This document shows positions 44,543-53,323 of a stretch of 64,000 bases of DNA, in pieces. This DNA comes from Granulicella sapmiensis (GTDB taxonomy: Bacteria > Acidobacteriota > Terriglobia > Terriglobales > Acidobacteriaceae), in the NCBI GenBank assembly GCA_026225395.1, contig JAMFSR010000021.1, positions 124,001 to 188,000 on the forward strand. The letters are read 5' to 3'. Below the pieces are notes generated by a model. The model ran no database searches, was not told the origin of the DNA, and saw only the letters and a list, made by a program, of their open reading frames with translations. The first letter of the stretch is position 1; every line of letters begins with the position of its first letter. The translations under genes and the position numbers were made by a program.

Positions 44543-46990
44543 ATGCCCGCTGTCGCTGCCCAAACCGAAACCCTCTCCGCCTTGCTGCACCGCGTCTTCG
44601 GGCACCGCGACTTCCGCCCCCACCAGCAACAGGTCTGCGAAGCCGCCGCCGAAGGCCGCGACGTCCTGCTCGTCATGCCCACCGGTGCGGGCAAATCCCT
44701 CTGCTACCAGCTTCCCGCGCTCGCCCGAGGCGGTACCGCCCTCGTCATCTCCCCGCTCATCGCCCTCATGGACGACCAAGCCTCGAAGCTCACCGCGCTC
44801 GGCCTCCGCGTCGCCCGCATCCATTCTGGTTTAGACCGTGAAGCGTCAAGACAAGCCTGCCGCGACTACCTCGCCGGCGACCTCGACTTCCTCTTCATCG
44901 CCCCCGAGCGCATGCGCGTCCCCGGCTTCCCGGAGATGCTCGCCAAGCGCAAACCCACGCTCGTCGCCATTGACGAAGCCCACTGCATCTCGCAATGGGG
45001 CCACGACTTCCGCCCCGACTACCGGACGTTAGGCCAGCACTTGCCAGCCTTACGTCCCGCCCCAATCATCGCCCTCACCGCAACCGCAACCCCTACCGTC
45101 CAGCGCGACATCGCCGCCCAACTCAACCTGCAGACCCCGGCCATCTTCATCACCGGCTTCCGCCGCTCCAACCTCGCCGTCGAGGTCGTCGAGCTCTCCA
45201 AGCCTCAGCGCGCCGACTTCGCCCTCAAACTCCTCAAGGACGAGTCCTCCCGCCCTGCCATCATCTACGCCAGCTCTCGCAAAGACGCCGAAGAGTACGC
45301 CACCAAGCTCCACAAGCACTTTCCCACCGCCGCCTACCACGCCGGTCTCGACCCCGCCACGCGCGACCGCGTTCAGCGCGCCTTTCTCGGTGGCAAGCTC
45401 GAGGTCGTCGTCGCCACCGTAGCCTTCGGCATGGGTGTCGACAAAGCCGACGTCCGCACCGTCATTCACGTCGCCCTTCCCGGCTCGGTGGAAAGCTTCT
45501 ACCAGGAGATCGGCCGCGCCGGCCGCGACGGCCTTCCCTCGCGCACCATCCTGCTCCATGGCTTCGCCGACCGCCGCCTGCAGGAGTTCTTTCTCGAACG
45601 CAACTACCCTCCCACCGGCGATCTCCAACGCGTCGCCCTCGCCCTTCCCGAGGTCTTCACGCCCGTCAACGATCTCCATAACGCCCTTCGCAAGAAGAAG
45701 GACATGATGGACCGCGAGACCCTCGATCGCTCCATCGAAAAGCTCCTCGCCACCGGCGTCGCCCTCATGGACATGGCCGGAGACGTCCGCTCGACCGGCG
45801 AAACCAAGTGGGAAAGCGGATACGAAGCCCAGGTTGCCGCCCGCCGCGCCCAGATCGACCGCATGATCGCCTTCGCCGAGTCCACCACCTGCCGCATGGC
45901 CGCGCTCGTCCAGCACTTCGGCGACACCAGCGACAAAGCCCTTACCTGCGGCCTCTGCGACATCTGCAATCCCAGCGGAAACTCCGCTTCCGCCGCTCAC
46001 CAACCCAACCAAGAGGAACGCCAGCAACTCCGCACCATCCTCCGAGCCCTCCAGGGCCGCGGCACCTCCACCGGCAAGCTCTTTACCGACCTCAAACTCA
46101 CCAAGCATCGCGACGACTTCGACACCCTCCTAGACGCCCTCGCCCGCGCCGGCCTCCTTACCCTCACCAACGACACCTTCCGCACCCCCGACGGCAAAGA
46201 CGTCACCTACAAAAAAGCCACCATCACTGAAGAAGGCCACGATCCCGACGACAAAGCCCTCGACACTGTCTGGATCCGCAGCGGAATCGCCGACGCACCT
46301 ACCAAGAAATCGAAAAATAAATCAACCTCGGCCACACCTAAAGCCCCACTCAATCCACAAGCCGAAGAGCTCTTCGAGCAACTCCGCGCCTGGCGCACCG
46401 AACAAGCCAAACCCACCAAAACCCCCGCCTTCATGATCCTCGCGGACGCCGTCATGCGCTCCATCGCCAACGCCAACCCGCAAAACCTTACCGCCCTCAA
46501 TGCCATCTCCGGCATGGGCCCCAGCAAGGTCGACCGCTACGGCGCCGCCATCCTCGCCGTCTGCCGCGGCGAATCCCTACCTCAAAACTCCCCAACTCAA
46601 AACTCAAAACTGAACCAAGCCCCCAAGCCAACACCCCAAACCAAACCCTCCCCTCAAACCTCATCCCTACCGCCCTCAAGCCTCTTCAATCCCCCCGCAC
46701 CACCAACAGCCTCCGCCGTGCGCCCAGCCCCACGCCCTACCCCACCCCCAGCCCAACCCGCCGAGCTTACCCCAGCCCAACAGGTTCTCGACGCCAAACT
46801 CCGCGACTGGCGAAAACAAGAAGCCGCAACCGCCGGCCTTCCCAGCTTCTTCATTCTCTCGGACACCGCCCTCCGCAATATCGCCCTCGCCGAACCCCGC
46901 TCCCTCACCGACCTCCACAACATCCGCGGTCTCGACGCCGAAAAGCTCCAAAAATTCGGCCCCGCCGTCCTCCACCTCTGCACCTGCTAA
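44543..46990 (+). CDS. recQ: ATP-dependent DNA helicase RecQ with two HRDC-like domains
   Basis: An 815-residue superfamily 2 helicase acting in recombination and replication-fork repair. The helicase core has MPTGAGKSLCYQLPAL (Walker A), IDEAHCISQWGHDFRPDY (DEAH plus the RecQ aromatic-rich loop), TATATPTVQRDI, IYASSRKDAEEYA and EIGRAGRDGLPS (motif VI). The zinc-binding region includes CRMAALVQHFGD and CGLCDIC. A winged-helix domain follows, then two HRDC-type helical domains (about residues 610-685 and 745-815) joined by a Pro/Gln/Ser-rich linker. Two HRDC domains make it longer than E. coli RecQ (about 610 residues). Confidence 0.93.
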   Translation: MPAVAAQTETLSALLHRVFGHRDFRPHQQQVCEAAAEGRDVLLVMPTGAGKSLCYQLPALARGGTALVISPLIALMDDQASKLTALGLRVARIHSGLDREASRQACRDYLAGDLDFLFIAPERMRVPGFPEMLAKRKPTLVAIDEAHCISQWGHDFRPDYRTLGQHLPALRPAPIIALTATATPTVQRDIAAQLNLQTPAIFITGFRRSNLAVEVVELSKPQRADFALKLLKDESSRPAIIYASSRKDAEEYATKLHKHFPTAAYHAGLDPATRDRVQRAFLGGKLEVVVATVAFGMGVDKADVRTVIHVALPGSVESFYQEIGRAGRDGLPSRTILLHGFADRRLQEFFLERNYPPTGDLQRVALALPEVFTPVNDLHNALRKKKDMMDRETLDRSIEKLLATGVALMDMAGDVRSTGETKWESGYEAQVAARRAQIDRMIAFAESTTCRMAALVQHFGDTSDKALTCGLCDICNPSGNSASAAHQPNQEERQQLRTILRALQGRGTSTGKLFTDLKLTKHRDDFDTLLDALARAGLLTLTNDTFRTPDGKDVTYKKATITEEGHDPDDKALDTVWIRSGIADAPTKKSKNKSTSATPKAPLNPQAEELFEQLRAWRTEQAKPTKTPAFMILADAVMRSIANANPQNLTALNAISGMGPSKVDRYGAAILAVCRGESLPQNSPTQNSKLNQAPKPTPQTKPSPQTSSLPPSSLFNPPAPPTASAVRPAPRPTPPPAQPAELTPAQQVLDAKLRDWRKQEAATAGLPSFFILSDTALRNIALAEPRSLTDLHNIRGLDAEKLQKFGPAVLHLCTC

Positions 46991-47285
46991 TACCAGCCTC
47001 CCTTTGCGAACCCTCGCTGCCTTCGCGACCTTTGCGTTCAAAGCTTTTGTTTTCCTGTCAAGCCCCCAAAACCCCTATCCCACTCATCTAACAGGACATA
47101 CACGTTGCACTTTTAACCTATCCAACCCGATACAATTAAGAAACACCGTCCCAGCAGCTCTTCAAATAAACCAGGCATAGACTTCACGAAGTCCGGCCCT
47201 AACTCCAATCTCCTCCGGACTTTACCCCGAAAAGTATGGGAGGGGAGGCCCCCCCACCCGCACCGCATGAGAGGATAAGCAGCGT

Positions 47286-48695
47286 ATGGATACCACCTCA
47301 TTCGGCATAGCAATCATGGCCGCCGGCAAGGGCACGCGGCTCAAATCCAAGCGCGCCAAGGTCCTCCACGAAATCGGTGGACGCCCACTCCTGATGCACG
47401 TTATCGCCGCCGCCGAAACAGTCGCCCCACCCGACCGCATCTACTGCATCATCGGCCACCACGCCGATAACGTCCGTACAGTAGCCGTCTCCACCGGTGT
47501 CCACTTCGTCATGCAGGCCGAACAAAAAGGCACCGGCCACGCTCTCCAGGTCCTGAAGAAGCACTTCAGTTTCACCGGCCAAAAAGTACCGCAGCACCTG
47601 CTCGTCCTCTCGGGCGACGTCCCCCTCATCCGTCCCGAAACCCTCCAGCAGATGTGCTCCTTCCATCTGGAGCAACACGCGGCCATGACCATCCTCACCG
47701 CCGTCCCGCCGAATCCCACCGGCTACGGCCGCGTCCTCCGCAAGAGCCCCGGCGATCCCGAAGTTCTTGCCATCGTCGAACAAAAGGATCTCGCGCCGGA
47801 CCAACTTGCGACGCCCGAAATCAACTCCGGCATCTACTGCTTCGAAACCGAATCCCTCTTCGCCAACCTCAGCCGTCTCTCGGACCAGAACGCCTCAGGC
47901 GAGTTCTACCTCACCGACATCGCTGGCCTCCTCGCTGCTGAAGGCAAACGCGTGATCGCGATCAAGGCCGACCATATCGACGAAGTCCTCGGCGCCAACA
48001 CCATCGCCGAGATGATGCATCTCGACGCCGCGATGCGCCTCGCCACCGCGCGCAAGCTCATGGCCGCTGGCGTAACCATCTTCCGCCCAGAAACCACCGT
48101 CATCGACTCCATGGTCGAAGTCGGTGCCGATACGACCATCGAGCCCTACGTCCAGCTCCTCGGCAACACACGCATTGGCCAAGACTGCCGTATTCGTTCG
48201 TACTCGGTCATCCAGAACTCCACCATCGGTGACGGAGTCTTGGTCCGCAATGGCTGCATCCTCGACTCCGCAACCGTCGGCCGCTGCGCCGTTCTCGGCC
48301 CCTACTCGCATCTGCGCCCTAGAAGCGACATCGGCGAAGACGCCCATGTCGGCAACTTCGTCGAGACCAAGAACATCCGCCTCGGTCGCGGGTCCAAAGC
48401 CAACCACCTCAACTACCTCGGCGATGCCGACATCGGCGCAGGCGTCAACGTCGGCGCTGGCGCTATCACCTGCAACTACGACGGCGTCCACAAGCACAAG
48501 ACCACTATCGGCGACGGCGCCTTCATCGGCTCCGACTCCACGCTCATCGCCCCCGTCACCGTGGGTGACGGAGCATACATCGCCGCTGGTTCCAGCATCA
48601 CCGAAGACGTCCCCGCCGGCGCACTCGCCCTCGGCCGCTCCCGCCAAACCACCAAGCCCGGCTGGGTCGCCTCACGCAAGAAAAAAACCAGCTAG
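47286..48695 (+). CDS. glmU: bifunctional GlmU: GlcNAc-1-P uridyltransferase / GlcN-1-P acetyltransferase
   Basis: A 469-residue cytosolic enzyme making UDP-GlcNAc for peptidoglycan and LPS. The N-terminal nucleotidyltransferase domain has AAGKGTRLKSKRAKVLHEIG, EQKGTGHALQ, LSGDVPLI and PEINSGIYCF. From about residue 250 the left-handed beta-helix hexapeptide repeats (IGDGVLVRNGCIL, VGNFVETKNIRLG, GAGAITCNYDGVHKH) form the acetyltransferase. A GAGG ribosome site is 11 bp upstream. The 295-bp space upstream of the gene has no other gene; TTGCAC and TACAAT occur there but with a 20-bp spacer. Normal length for the family. Confidence 0.95.
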   Translation: MDTTSFGIAIMAAGKGTRLKSKRAKVLHEIGGRPLLMHVIAAAETVAPPDRIYCIIGHHADNVRTVAVSTGVHFVMQAEQKGTGHALQVLKKHFSFTGQKVPQHLLVLSGDVPLIRPETLQQMCSFHLEQHAAMTILTAVPPNPTGYGRVLRKSPGDPEVLAIVEQKDLAPDQLATPEINSGIYCFETESLFANLSRLSDQNASGEFYLTDIAGLLAAEGKRVIAIKADHIDEVLGANTIAEMMHLDAAMRLATARKLMAAGVTIFRPETTVIDSMVEVGADTTIEPYVQLLGNTRIGQDCRIRSYSVIQNSTIGDGVLVRNGCILDSATVGRCAVLGPYSHLRPRSDIGEDAHVGNFVETKNIRLGRGSKANHLNYLGDADIGAGVNVGAGAITCNYDGVHKHKTTIGDGAFIGSDSTLIAPVTVGDGAYIAAGSSITEDVPAGALALGRSRQTTKPGWVASRKKKTS

Positions 48696-48803
48696 TCTCT
48701 TTTTCTCTTTTCCTCTCGGCTTCAAGTCCGCGGTTTCTAAGCCGATAAGCCCATCATCTGTGTGCTTGAACCAGGGCATGCAAGCTGGAAGGCCAGGGAC
48801 CCC

Positions 48804-49892
48804 ATGGAGCTTGAGACGATCCTGATTGTTGCTGACGATGAAGCGACACGCGAAGACATCGCGGCGTCGCTTCACCTCTCTCATCGTCAGACAGATCAGG
48901 TCCTCGACGCCGAAGCAGCGTTGCGCTACCTGCAGGTCCGTCCCGACTGCAAGCTCGTCATCGCCGGCATGGAACTGCCGCAAACCAACGGCATCGCTCT
49001 ACTCGATTCCATATCGCAGGAGTATCCGGAAACGCCGGTCATTCTCTTTGGGCGGCGCAAGTACTCCAACGCGATACTCAAAGCCTTTCGACAAGGAGCC
49101 TTCGACTTCCTCGCACTTCCCTATGACCGGAATATCCTCGCAGTCACTGTCGGCGCAGCGCTCGAACATGGGCGCATGCGCCGCCAAAGCCTCATCTACC
49201 GCCGCAACCTGGAGGAATTGATAGCCGAGCGCACGCGCAAGCTGCGAGTCGCCATGACGAGTCTGGAGCGCTCCTACGACATCACGCTCGAAGCCATGGG
49301 TGATGCGCTCGACCTCCGAGACGCCGAAACCCAGGGCCATTCCAGGCGCGTCACAGCCTACACTGTAGCGCTCGCGCGAGCCATGCAGGTGCCGTCGGCG
49401 GAGCTCAAAACCATCGCCCGTGGAGCGTTCCTCCACGACATCGGTAAGATCGCCATTCCGGACGCCATCCTGCTCAAACCCGGCAAGCTCACGCCGGACG
49501 AGATGTCCGTAATGCGGGAACACTGCCAGCGTGGCTACGACATGGTGCGCAAGATCCCCTTCCTCGGCGAAGCCGCGGAAATCGTCTACGCGCACCAGGA
49601 GTCCTACAACGGCTCCGGTTACCCACGTGGCTTGCGCGGCAATGACATACCTCTCGGCGCCCGCATCTTTGCCATTGCCGACACGCTCGACGCCATGACC
49701 TCCGACCGTCCCTATCGCAAGGGCCTGAGCTTTCCGCAAGCGATGGCGGAAATCCAACGCTGCCAGGACACCCAGTTCGATCCCATCATCGTCAACGTCT
49801 TCCTCTCGCTTCCAATCGAAACCTGGAGCCTGCTGCGGGAGGACACGGGCAACGACGTCGAGGCGGTCGCCCGCTTTCGAGCCGCTGCTTGA
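48804..49892 (+). CDS. HD-GYP protein with degenerate response-regulator receiver
   Basis: A 362-residue protein. ATG 48804 starts the receiver fold (ETILIVADDEA) and has AGGG upstream. In the receiver the phospho-acceptor position is Gly55 (VIAGMELP instead of VxxDxxMP) and the conserved Lys before Pro is missing (FLALPYD), so it should not be phosphorylated in the usual way. A coiled-coil linker (about 130-170) leads to the HD-GYP domain with GHSRRVTAYT, FLHDIGKIAIPD, MREHCQRGYDM, YAHQESYNGSGYPRGL and IADTLDAMTSDRPYR, complete for metal binding. The domain hydrolyses cyclic-di-GMP in characterised members. The input signal is therefore probably protein-protein contact. Confidence 0.88.
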   Translation: MELETILIVADDEATREDIAASLHLSHRQTDQVLDAEAALRYLQVRPDCKLVIAGMELPQTNGIALLDSISQEYPETPVILFGRRKYSNAILKAFRQGAFDFLALPYDRNILAVTVGAALEHGRMRRQSLIYRRNLEELIAERTRKLRVAMTSLERSYDITLEAMGDALDLRDAETQGHSRRVTAYTVALARAMQVPSAELKTIARGAFLHDIGKIAIPDAILLKPGKLTPDEMSVMREHCQRGYDMVRKIPFLGEAAEIVYAHQESYNGSGYPRGLRGNDIPLGARIFAIADTLDAMTSDRPYRKGLSFPQAMAEIQRCQDTQFDPIIVNVFLSLPIETWSLLREDTGNDVEAVARFRAAA

Positions 49893-49942
49893 CCACAGCG
49901 TCCGTGTCCCGCATCGTAATCTTCAGCGTCCGAGGAAAAGAT

Positions 49943-50248
49943 ATGCAGAAGCTCGATGAACAACAATTGCACGAGGCCTTGGCAAAACTGCCCCAATGGC
50001 ATCTGGTAGATGGAGAAATTGTCCGCGACTGGACCTTCCCTGACTTTGTGGCGGCCATGGTTTTCGTCAACCGAGTCGCGCAAGAGGCTGAAAAGGCAGG
50101 ACATCACCCAGATATCGACATCCGCTACAACCGGGTGAAACTCGCTTTAATAACCCACGACGCTGGCGGGATTACAGCCACCGACATCAAAATGGCTACG
50201 ATTCTCAATAATTTGGAAGAACCTGAAAGCCATTCTCCCGAAAATTGA
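49943..50248 (+). CDS. phhB: pterin-4a-carbinolamine dehydratase
   Basis: A 101-residue 4a-hydroxytetrahydrobiopterin dehydratase that recycles the pterin cofactor (tetrahydrobiopterin or a molybdopterin-type pterin). ATG 49943 is chosen because GAGG lies 7 bp upstream and the family N-terminus (LDEQQLHEALAKLPQWHLVD) starts there. The active-site signature AEKAGHHPDIDIRYNRVKLA contains the paired histidines, and LITHDAGGIT closes it. It lies 50 bp after the HD-GYP gene and may be co-transcribed. No phenylalanine hydroxylase is visible in the window. Confidence 0.9.
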   Translation: MQKLDEQQLHEALAKLPQWHLVDGEIVRDWTFPDFVAAMVFVNRVAQEAEKAGHHPDIDIRYNRVKLALITHDAGGITATDIKMATILNNLEEPESHSPEN

Positions 50249-50404
50249 ATTATTCGGAAAGATCGTGCTACAGTTACCGCAGAGCTTTCCACAACCGGAA
50301 ACCTCGAGAGATTCTCGAAGCATCTTTCGAGAGCAAGTTGCGTCACTGGCCTCCCGGCACGATTCAAAACACCGATCGTGCCGCCTTTTTTCTTAAGGCC
50401 ACTT

Positions 50405-50432
50405 TTGACTCCTACACAGACAGCGGTATCAT
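50405..50432 (+). promoter_or_regulatory. sigma70 promoter TTGACT-N16-TATCAT, leaderless geometry
   Basis: -35 TTGACT (50405-50410), 16-bp spacer, -10 TATCAT (50427-50432), 8 bp before the ATG at 50441. No Shine-Dalgarno sequence is present. The transcript is predicted to begin at or next to the start codon. Confidence 0.55.
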
Positions 50433-50440
50433 CAGCAAAT

Positions 50441-50878
50441 ATGAAGCGTCTATTCGGCTGCGCCGCTCTCGTCCTCGTCACACTGGCTGCATCGGCCCAG
50501 TTCTACAACCCCTCGAACGACATTCCGGCTTACAACGTCGCACCGCCGACGCACGCTCTCCCTCCCATTCTCAGTGGCTCGCAGCTTAGCGGGCCGAACT
50601 TCACGCATCCCTATCAGGTTGCTGCGTACAAAATGGCCGCACAGGTTTCTCCGGTGTTGCACCAGGAACCCTGCTACTGCCACTGCGACCGTGCGATGGG
50701 CCACAACAGCCTGCATAGTTGCTTTGAAGTTCTTCATGGGGCAGAATGCTCTACCTGCATGAAGGAAGGCGTTTACACCTATCGCCAGACAAAGCTGGGA
50801 AAAACGCCCGCACAGATCCGGGCTGGTATCGAGCGCGGTGAGTGGCAAGCAATCGATCTCGAATCCGTTCATCTGTAA
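50441..50878 (+). CDS. small exported protein with CYCxC cysteine motif (PCYCGC-like)
   Basis: A 145-residue protein with a signal peptide (MKRLFGCAALVLVTLAASAQ). The mature part is unremarkable until PCYCHCDRAMGHNSLHSC, followed by CSTCMKEG; the cluster of Cys and His resembles the PCYCGC proteins, with His in place of the Gly. The motif could bind a metal or haem-like ligand in the periplasm. A helical C-terminus (GKTPAQIRAGIERGEW) follows. ATG 50441 is chosen because it opens the signal peptide and is 8 bp after a good -10 box. Function unknown. Confidence 0.75.
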   Translation: MKRLFGCAALVLVTLAASAQFYNPSNDIPAYNVAPPTHALPPILSGSQLSGPNFTHPYQVAAYKMAAQVSPVLHQEPCYCHCDRAMGHNSLHSCFEVLHGAECSTCMKEGVYTYRQTKLGKTPAQIRAGIERGEWQAIDLESVHL

Positions 50879-51042
50879 AGCTCTGGCAACCTTCCCGGAG
50901 CCTCGAAACAATCCCTGATTGCAACACAACGCTCGATGTGGGCTGGTCATCTCATTTTTTGACTGCGCGTACGGGCCCCGAAAATTGTTTGCTGCGAATC
51001 GGCCCGGAAGCTCAGAGACTCACACCTCCGGGAGATCCAAAT

Positions 51043-51606
51043 ATGTCCAGCAAAAACACAGCAGTCTTTGGGATTTACGCGACCGCGTCGATCGCGGAAA
51101 ATGCAGTCGACCACCTGCTCTCCATCGGCTTCACCAACTCCGACATCTCCGTGCTTCTCCAGGACGAGGAAAGCACGCGTGCCTTTGCCCACGAGAAGCA
51201 CACCAAGGCACCTGAAGGCACAACGGCCGGCGTAGCAACGGGCGGCGTCATTGGTGGAACGCTTGGTCTTCTTGCCGGCATTGGCCTGCTTGCCATCCCC
51301 GGAATTGGGCCTCTGGTGGCAGCCGGTCCGATCATGGCGGCGCTGGCCGGCCTTGGAGCGGGTGGAGCTGTAGGCGGCATCATCGGTGCGCTCGTCGGCA
51401 TGGGTATTCCCGAGTACGAAGCCAAACGGTTTGAAGGCGCTGTACGTAATGGTGGAACGCTGCTCTCGGTACACTGCGAGACCTCAGAGCAGGTTTCGCG
51501 TGCCAAGGAAGCTCTTAAGATCACCGGCGGACAGGACATCGCTTCCTCCGGTGAGGAGTCCTCGCCACACCACAAAGAGGAAGAGGAAGTTGTCGTAACG
51601 CGATAA
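51043..51606 (+). CDS. YflT/general-stress-protein-17M-like protein with glycine zipper
   Basis: A 187-residue protein. The N-terminal domain (AVFGIYATASIAENAVDHLL, then FTNSDISVLLQD) resembles the YflT/GSP17M heat-stress domain. The centre (about residues 60-125) is a Gly/Ala-rich hydrophobic stretch with repeated GGxxGG patterns (ATGGVIGGTLGLLAGIG, GLGAGGAVGGIIGALVGMG) that looks like a glycine-zipper membrane insert. The last part (RFEGAVRNGGTLLSVHC) repeats the small alpha/beta fold, and the tail is acidic. ATG 51043 has GGGAGA 7 bp upstream. Stress-related envelope function is assumed from the family; it is unproven. Confidence 0.72.
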   Translation: MSSKNTAVFGIYATASIAENAVDHLLSIGFTNSDISVLLQDEESTRAFAHEKHTKAPEGTTAGVATGGVIGGTLGLLAGIGLLAIPGIGPLVAAGPIMAALAGLGAGGAVGGIIGALVGMGIPEYEAKRFEGAVRNGGTLLSVHCETSEQVSRAKEALKITGGQDIASSGEESSPHHKEEEEVVVTR

Positions 51607-51705
51607 CACCAACCTTGCACAGCAATCGCCGTCCACTGTGGGCGGCGATTGCTGTGTTTCTGCGTAAGATGGAGGCAATCGCGCACCCCCGATACGAGGT
51701 ATGGC

Positions 51706-52125
51706 ATGACATGGATTTTCTGGGCGCTCTTATCGGCAACCTTTGCAGCTGCCACAGCTCTGCTGGCGAAAGTTGGCGTGGAGAATATCGATAGCAACCT
51801 TGCTACCGCCATTCGCACCACCGTGGTGCTCTTGTTCACCTGGGCCATCGCACTGAGCCTGAACGTACACCACGGCATTCCCGCGATCAGTCGTCGTAGC
51901 TGGATATTTCTCGTACTCTCGGGCTGCTGCACCGGGCTTTCGTGGCTCTGCTACTTTCGCGCCCTTCAGCTTGGGCCGGTCAACGGCGTAGCTCCTATCG
52001 ACAAGCTCAGCGTCCCGCTGGTGCTGATCTTTGCGTGGCTCTTCCTTGGCGAAACCCTCACACCGGTCAAGATCTTCGGCGGCTCGCTGCTCACAGCAGG
52101 CGCACTCATCCTGGCTTTTGCGTAG
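51706..52125 (+). CDS. EamA-family (half-size DMT) membrane transporter
   Basis: A 139-residue integral membrane protein with about five hydrophobic helices, equal to a single EamA repeat; full DMT transporters have two repeats and about 300 residues, so this form probably works as a dimer. SATFAAATALLAKVGVENID, SGCCTGLSWLCYFRALQLG, PVNGVAPIDKLSVPL and FLGETLTPVKIFGGSLLTAG are characteristic. ATG 51706 has GAGG 6 bp upstream. Substrate unknown. It ends 78 bp before ssrA. Confidence 0.85.
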   Translation: MTWIFWALLSATFAAATALLAKVGVENIDSNLATAIRTTVVLLFTWAIALSLNVHHGIPAISRRSWIFLVLSGCCTGLSWLCYFRALQLGPVNGVAPIDKLSVPLVLIFAWLFLGETLTPVKIFGGSLLTAGALILAFA

Positions 52126-52203
52126 CGCGAACCAACGAAACAAAAGCGTATACTGGTATCAGTTCTTTGTAGCGCCCAACGCAATGTTGAGCCTGCTCCA
52201 AAT

Positions 52204-52557
52204 GGGGGCGTCATGGTTTCGACGGGGTTGCTTGTGGCAGAGAGGCATGCCGGGGTGTGAACACCCGTAATCGCTCACAAAACTATAAGTGCCGAACCTC
52301 AATTCGCGCTTGCTGCTTAATTAATTAAGTAGCCGATTGCTTCCGCTTCGCCTACGGGTGGATACCAATCGTCGCACAGTAGGCTGGTCAACGCTGTTCC
52401 GCCTGGACGGCAATGACGAGATCGATCAGGCTGGTGGCTCGCTCATCTTCGCCCGTTCTCAGGGCAGGCTACGAGACAAAGAGGAACGTGGAAAAGCATG
52501 AATGCTCTCTGTTATTGGTTTCTTCGGACGGGAGTTCGATTCTCCCCGCCTCCACCA
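52204..52557 (+). ncRNA. ssrA: transfer-messenger RNA (tmRNA)
   Basis: 354-nt one-piece tmRNA. The 5' end GGGGGCG (52204-52210) pairs over 7 bp with CGCCTCC at 52547-52553, followed by discriminator A and an encoded CCA (52555-52557). The conserved 5' stretch TCATGGTTTCGACGGGG and the T-arm GGAGTTCGATTCTCC are present. The tag frame is at 52273-52320: resume codon GCT, peptide AHKTISAEPQFALAA, stop TAA, followed by further in-frame-like stops (TTAATTAAGTAG). It rescues stalled ribosomes with SmpB. A TATACT box lies at 52149-52154, so the primary transcript probably has a leader removed by processing. Confidence 0.97.
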
Positions 52558-52579
52558 TTTACCCACAAATCTCCAAATC

Positions 52580-52605
52580 CTATAGAAACGAATCTGTTTT
52601 TATAG
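52580..52605 (+). terminator. AT-rich hairpin after ssrA
   Basis: CTATAGAAAC pairs with GTTTTTATAG over 10 positions (one G-T wobble) with a 6-nt loop, 22 bp after the tmRNA 3' end. The 3' arm carries five Ts. Low GC makes it a weak terminator. Confidence 0.35.
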
Positions 52606-52640
52606 CCGAGCTGCGATCCTCGGCAACTCGCCGTCCGAAA

Positions 52641-52934
52641 TCAGTCTGATGGGGTCGTTGCGGGAGCGGCACATGGAATGCCGAGCGCTGCTGCCAACCG
52701 GCTAGCAGCAGCTATAGTGATCCGTCTGAAGCACGGGTTTTGGCCACCGTCTGTCCTCTCCAACTCTTCCATCCAGAGATTCATCGCGATCCGCACCAAA
52801 GGTTCTCCGAACATTTCATGAATCGCTGTTCGGAAAGCTCCCAATTCGGCTTCTGCCTCCAAAACCAAGAAACCATAACAATCATCGGTGTATGAATCCG
52901 TGGGTGACAGTCGAGAGTCTGCAGCGATCATCAT
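52641..52934 (-). CDS. hypothetical protein, no family recognised
   Basis: A possible 97-residue soluble protein opposite in direction to ssrA. ATG 52934 is preferred to ATG 52952 because AAAGGAG lies 5 bp before it. Internal sequence (CYGFLVLEAEAELGAFRTAI, EPLVRIAMNLWMEELERTDG, RITIAAASRLAAALGIP) looks like a folded helical protein, but I recognise no domain. It stands alone between ssrA and the pectin cluster. It may be a lineage-specific gene; moderate doubt that it is expressed. Confidence 0.45.
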   Translation of the reverse strand: MMIAADSRLSPTDSYTDDCYGFLVLEAEAELGAFRTAIHEMFGEPLVRIAMNLWMEELERTDGGQNPCFRRITIAAASRLAAALGIPCAAPATTPSD

Positions 52935-53323
52935 CGTGTCTCCTTTTGCCATAAGAACTTCAGCCGGGAAGACGCATGAAAACTCATGACCTTCACTCTG
53001 CTTGAGAGGGTCCGCTTTAGCGCGACTGGCGTGGCCCTGACAATCGCTGACGGATCCGATGAAACCTACGGTATCCGTTTATGTTTCGCCCGCCCACCCT
53101 CGTTCCGATGCAAATAGAAGCACTCTTTCGAGGGGTGGTTTGGGCAGAAATCAATATGCAAATTGTTTTTCCATTGACAATTTGACCTCTCGACTGGCTA
53201 AATGGTCTGCGTCCCGACATGGAACGGCAACGGCAATCGCGGCAGCCTGGAGCAGGCAGACTCTTTACCTGGCCCGATTTGTCTTCCTTCACGCGTTGAG
53301 CAACCCGATCTAGTGAGCCCATT
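52935..53323. other. 389-bp region without a convincing gene
   Basis: It lies between the hypothetical gene and the PL4 lyase. Short open frames on both strands here have no recognisable domain or ribosome site. TTGACA at 53174-53179 could be a -35 element for the PL4/GH2 cluster but has no good -10 at 16-18 bp. The sequence is visibly more AT-rich than the surrounding genes. Confidence 0.5.

Noticed and set aside
47105..47136. glmU promoter TTGCAC...TACAAT
   Set aside because: The spacer is 20 bp, too long for a normal sigma70 promoter, and no better -35 is visible.
48716..48745. Hairpin TCGGCTT/AAGCCGA after glmU as terminator
   Set aside because: 16-nt loop and no T-run after the stem; the T-rich stretch lies before it.
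53059..53313. 84-codon open frame before the PL4 gene
   Set aside because: No ribosome site, domain or natural composition.
52204..53323. Genomic island inserted at ssrA
   Set aside because: No integrase gene and no repeated copy of the ssrA 3' end could be found downstream in the window.
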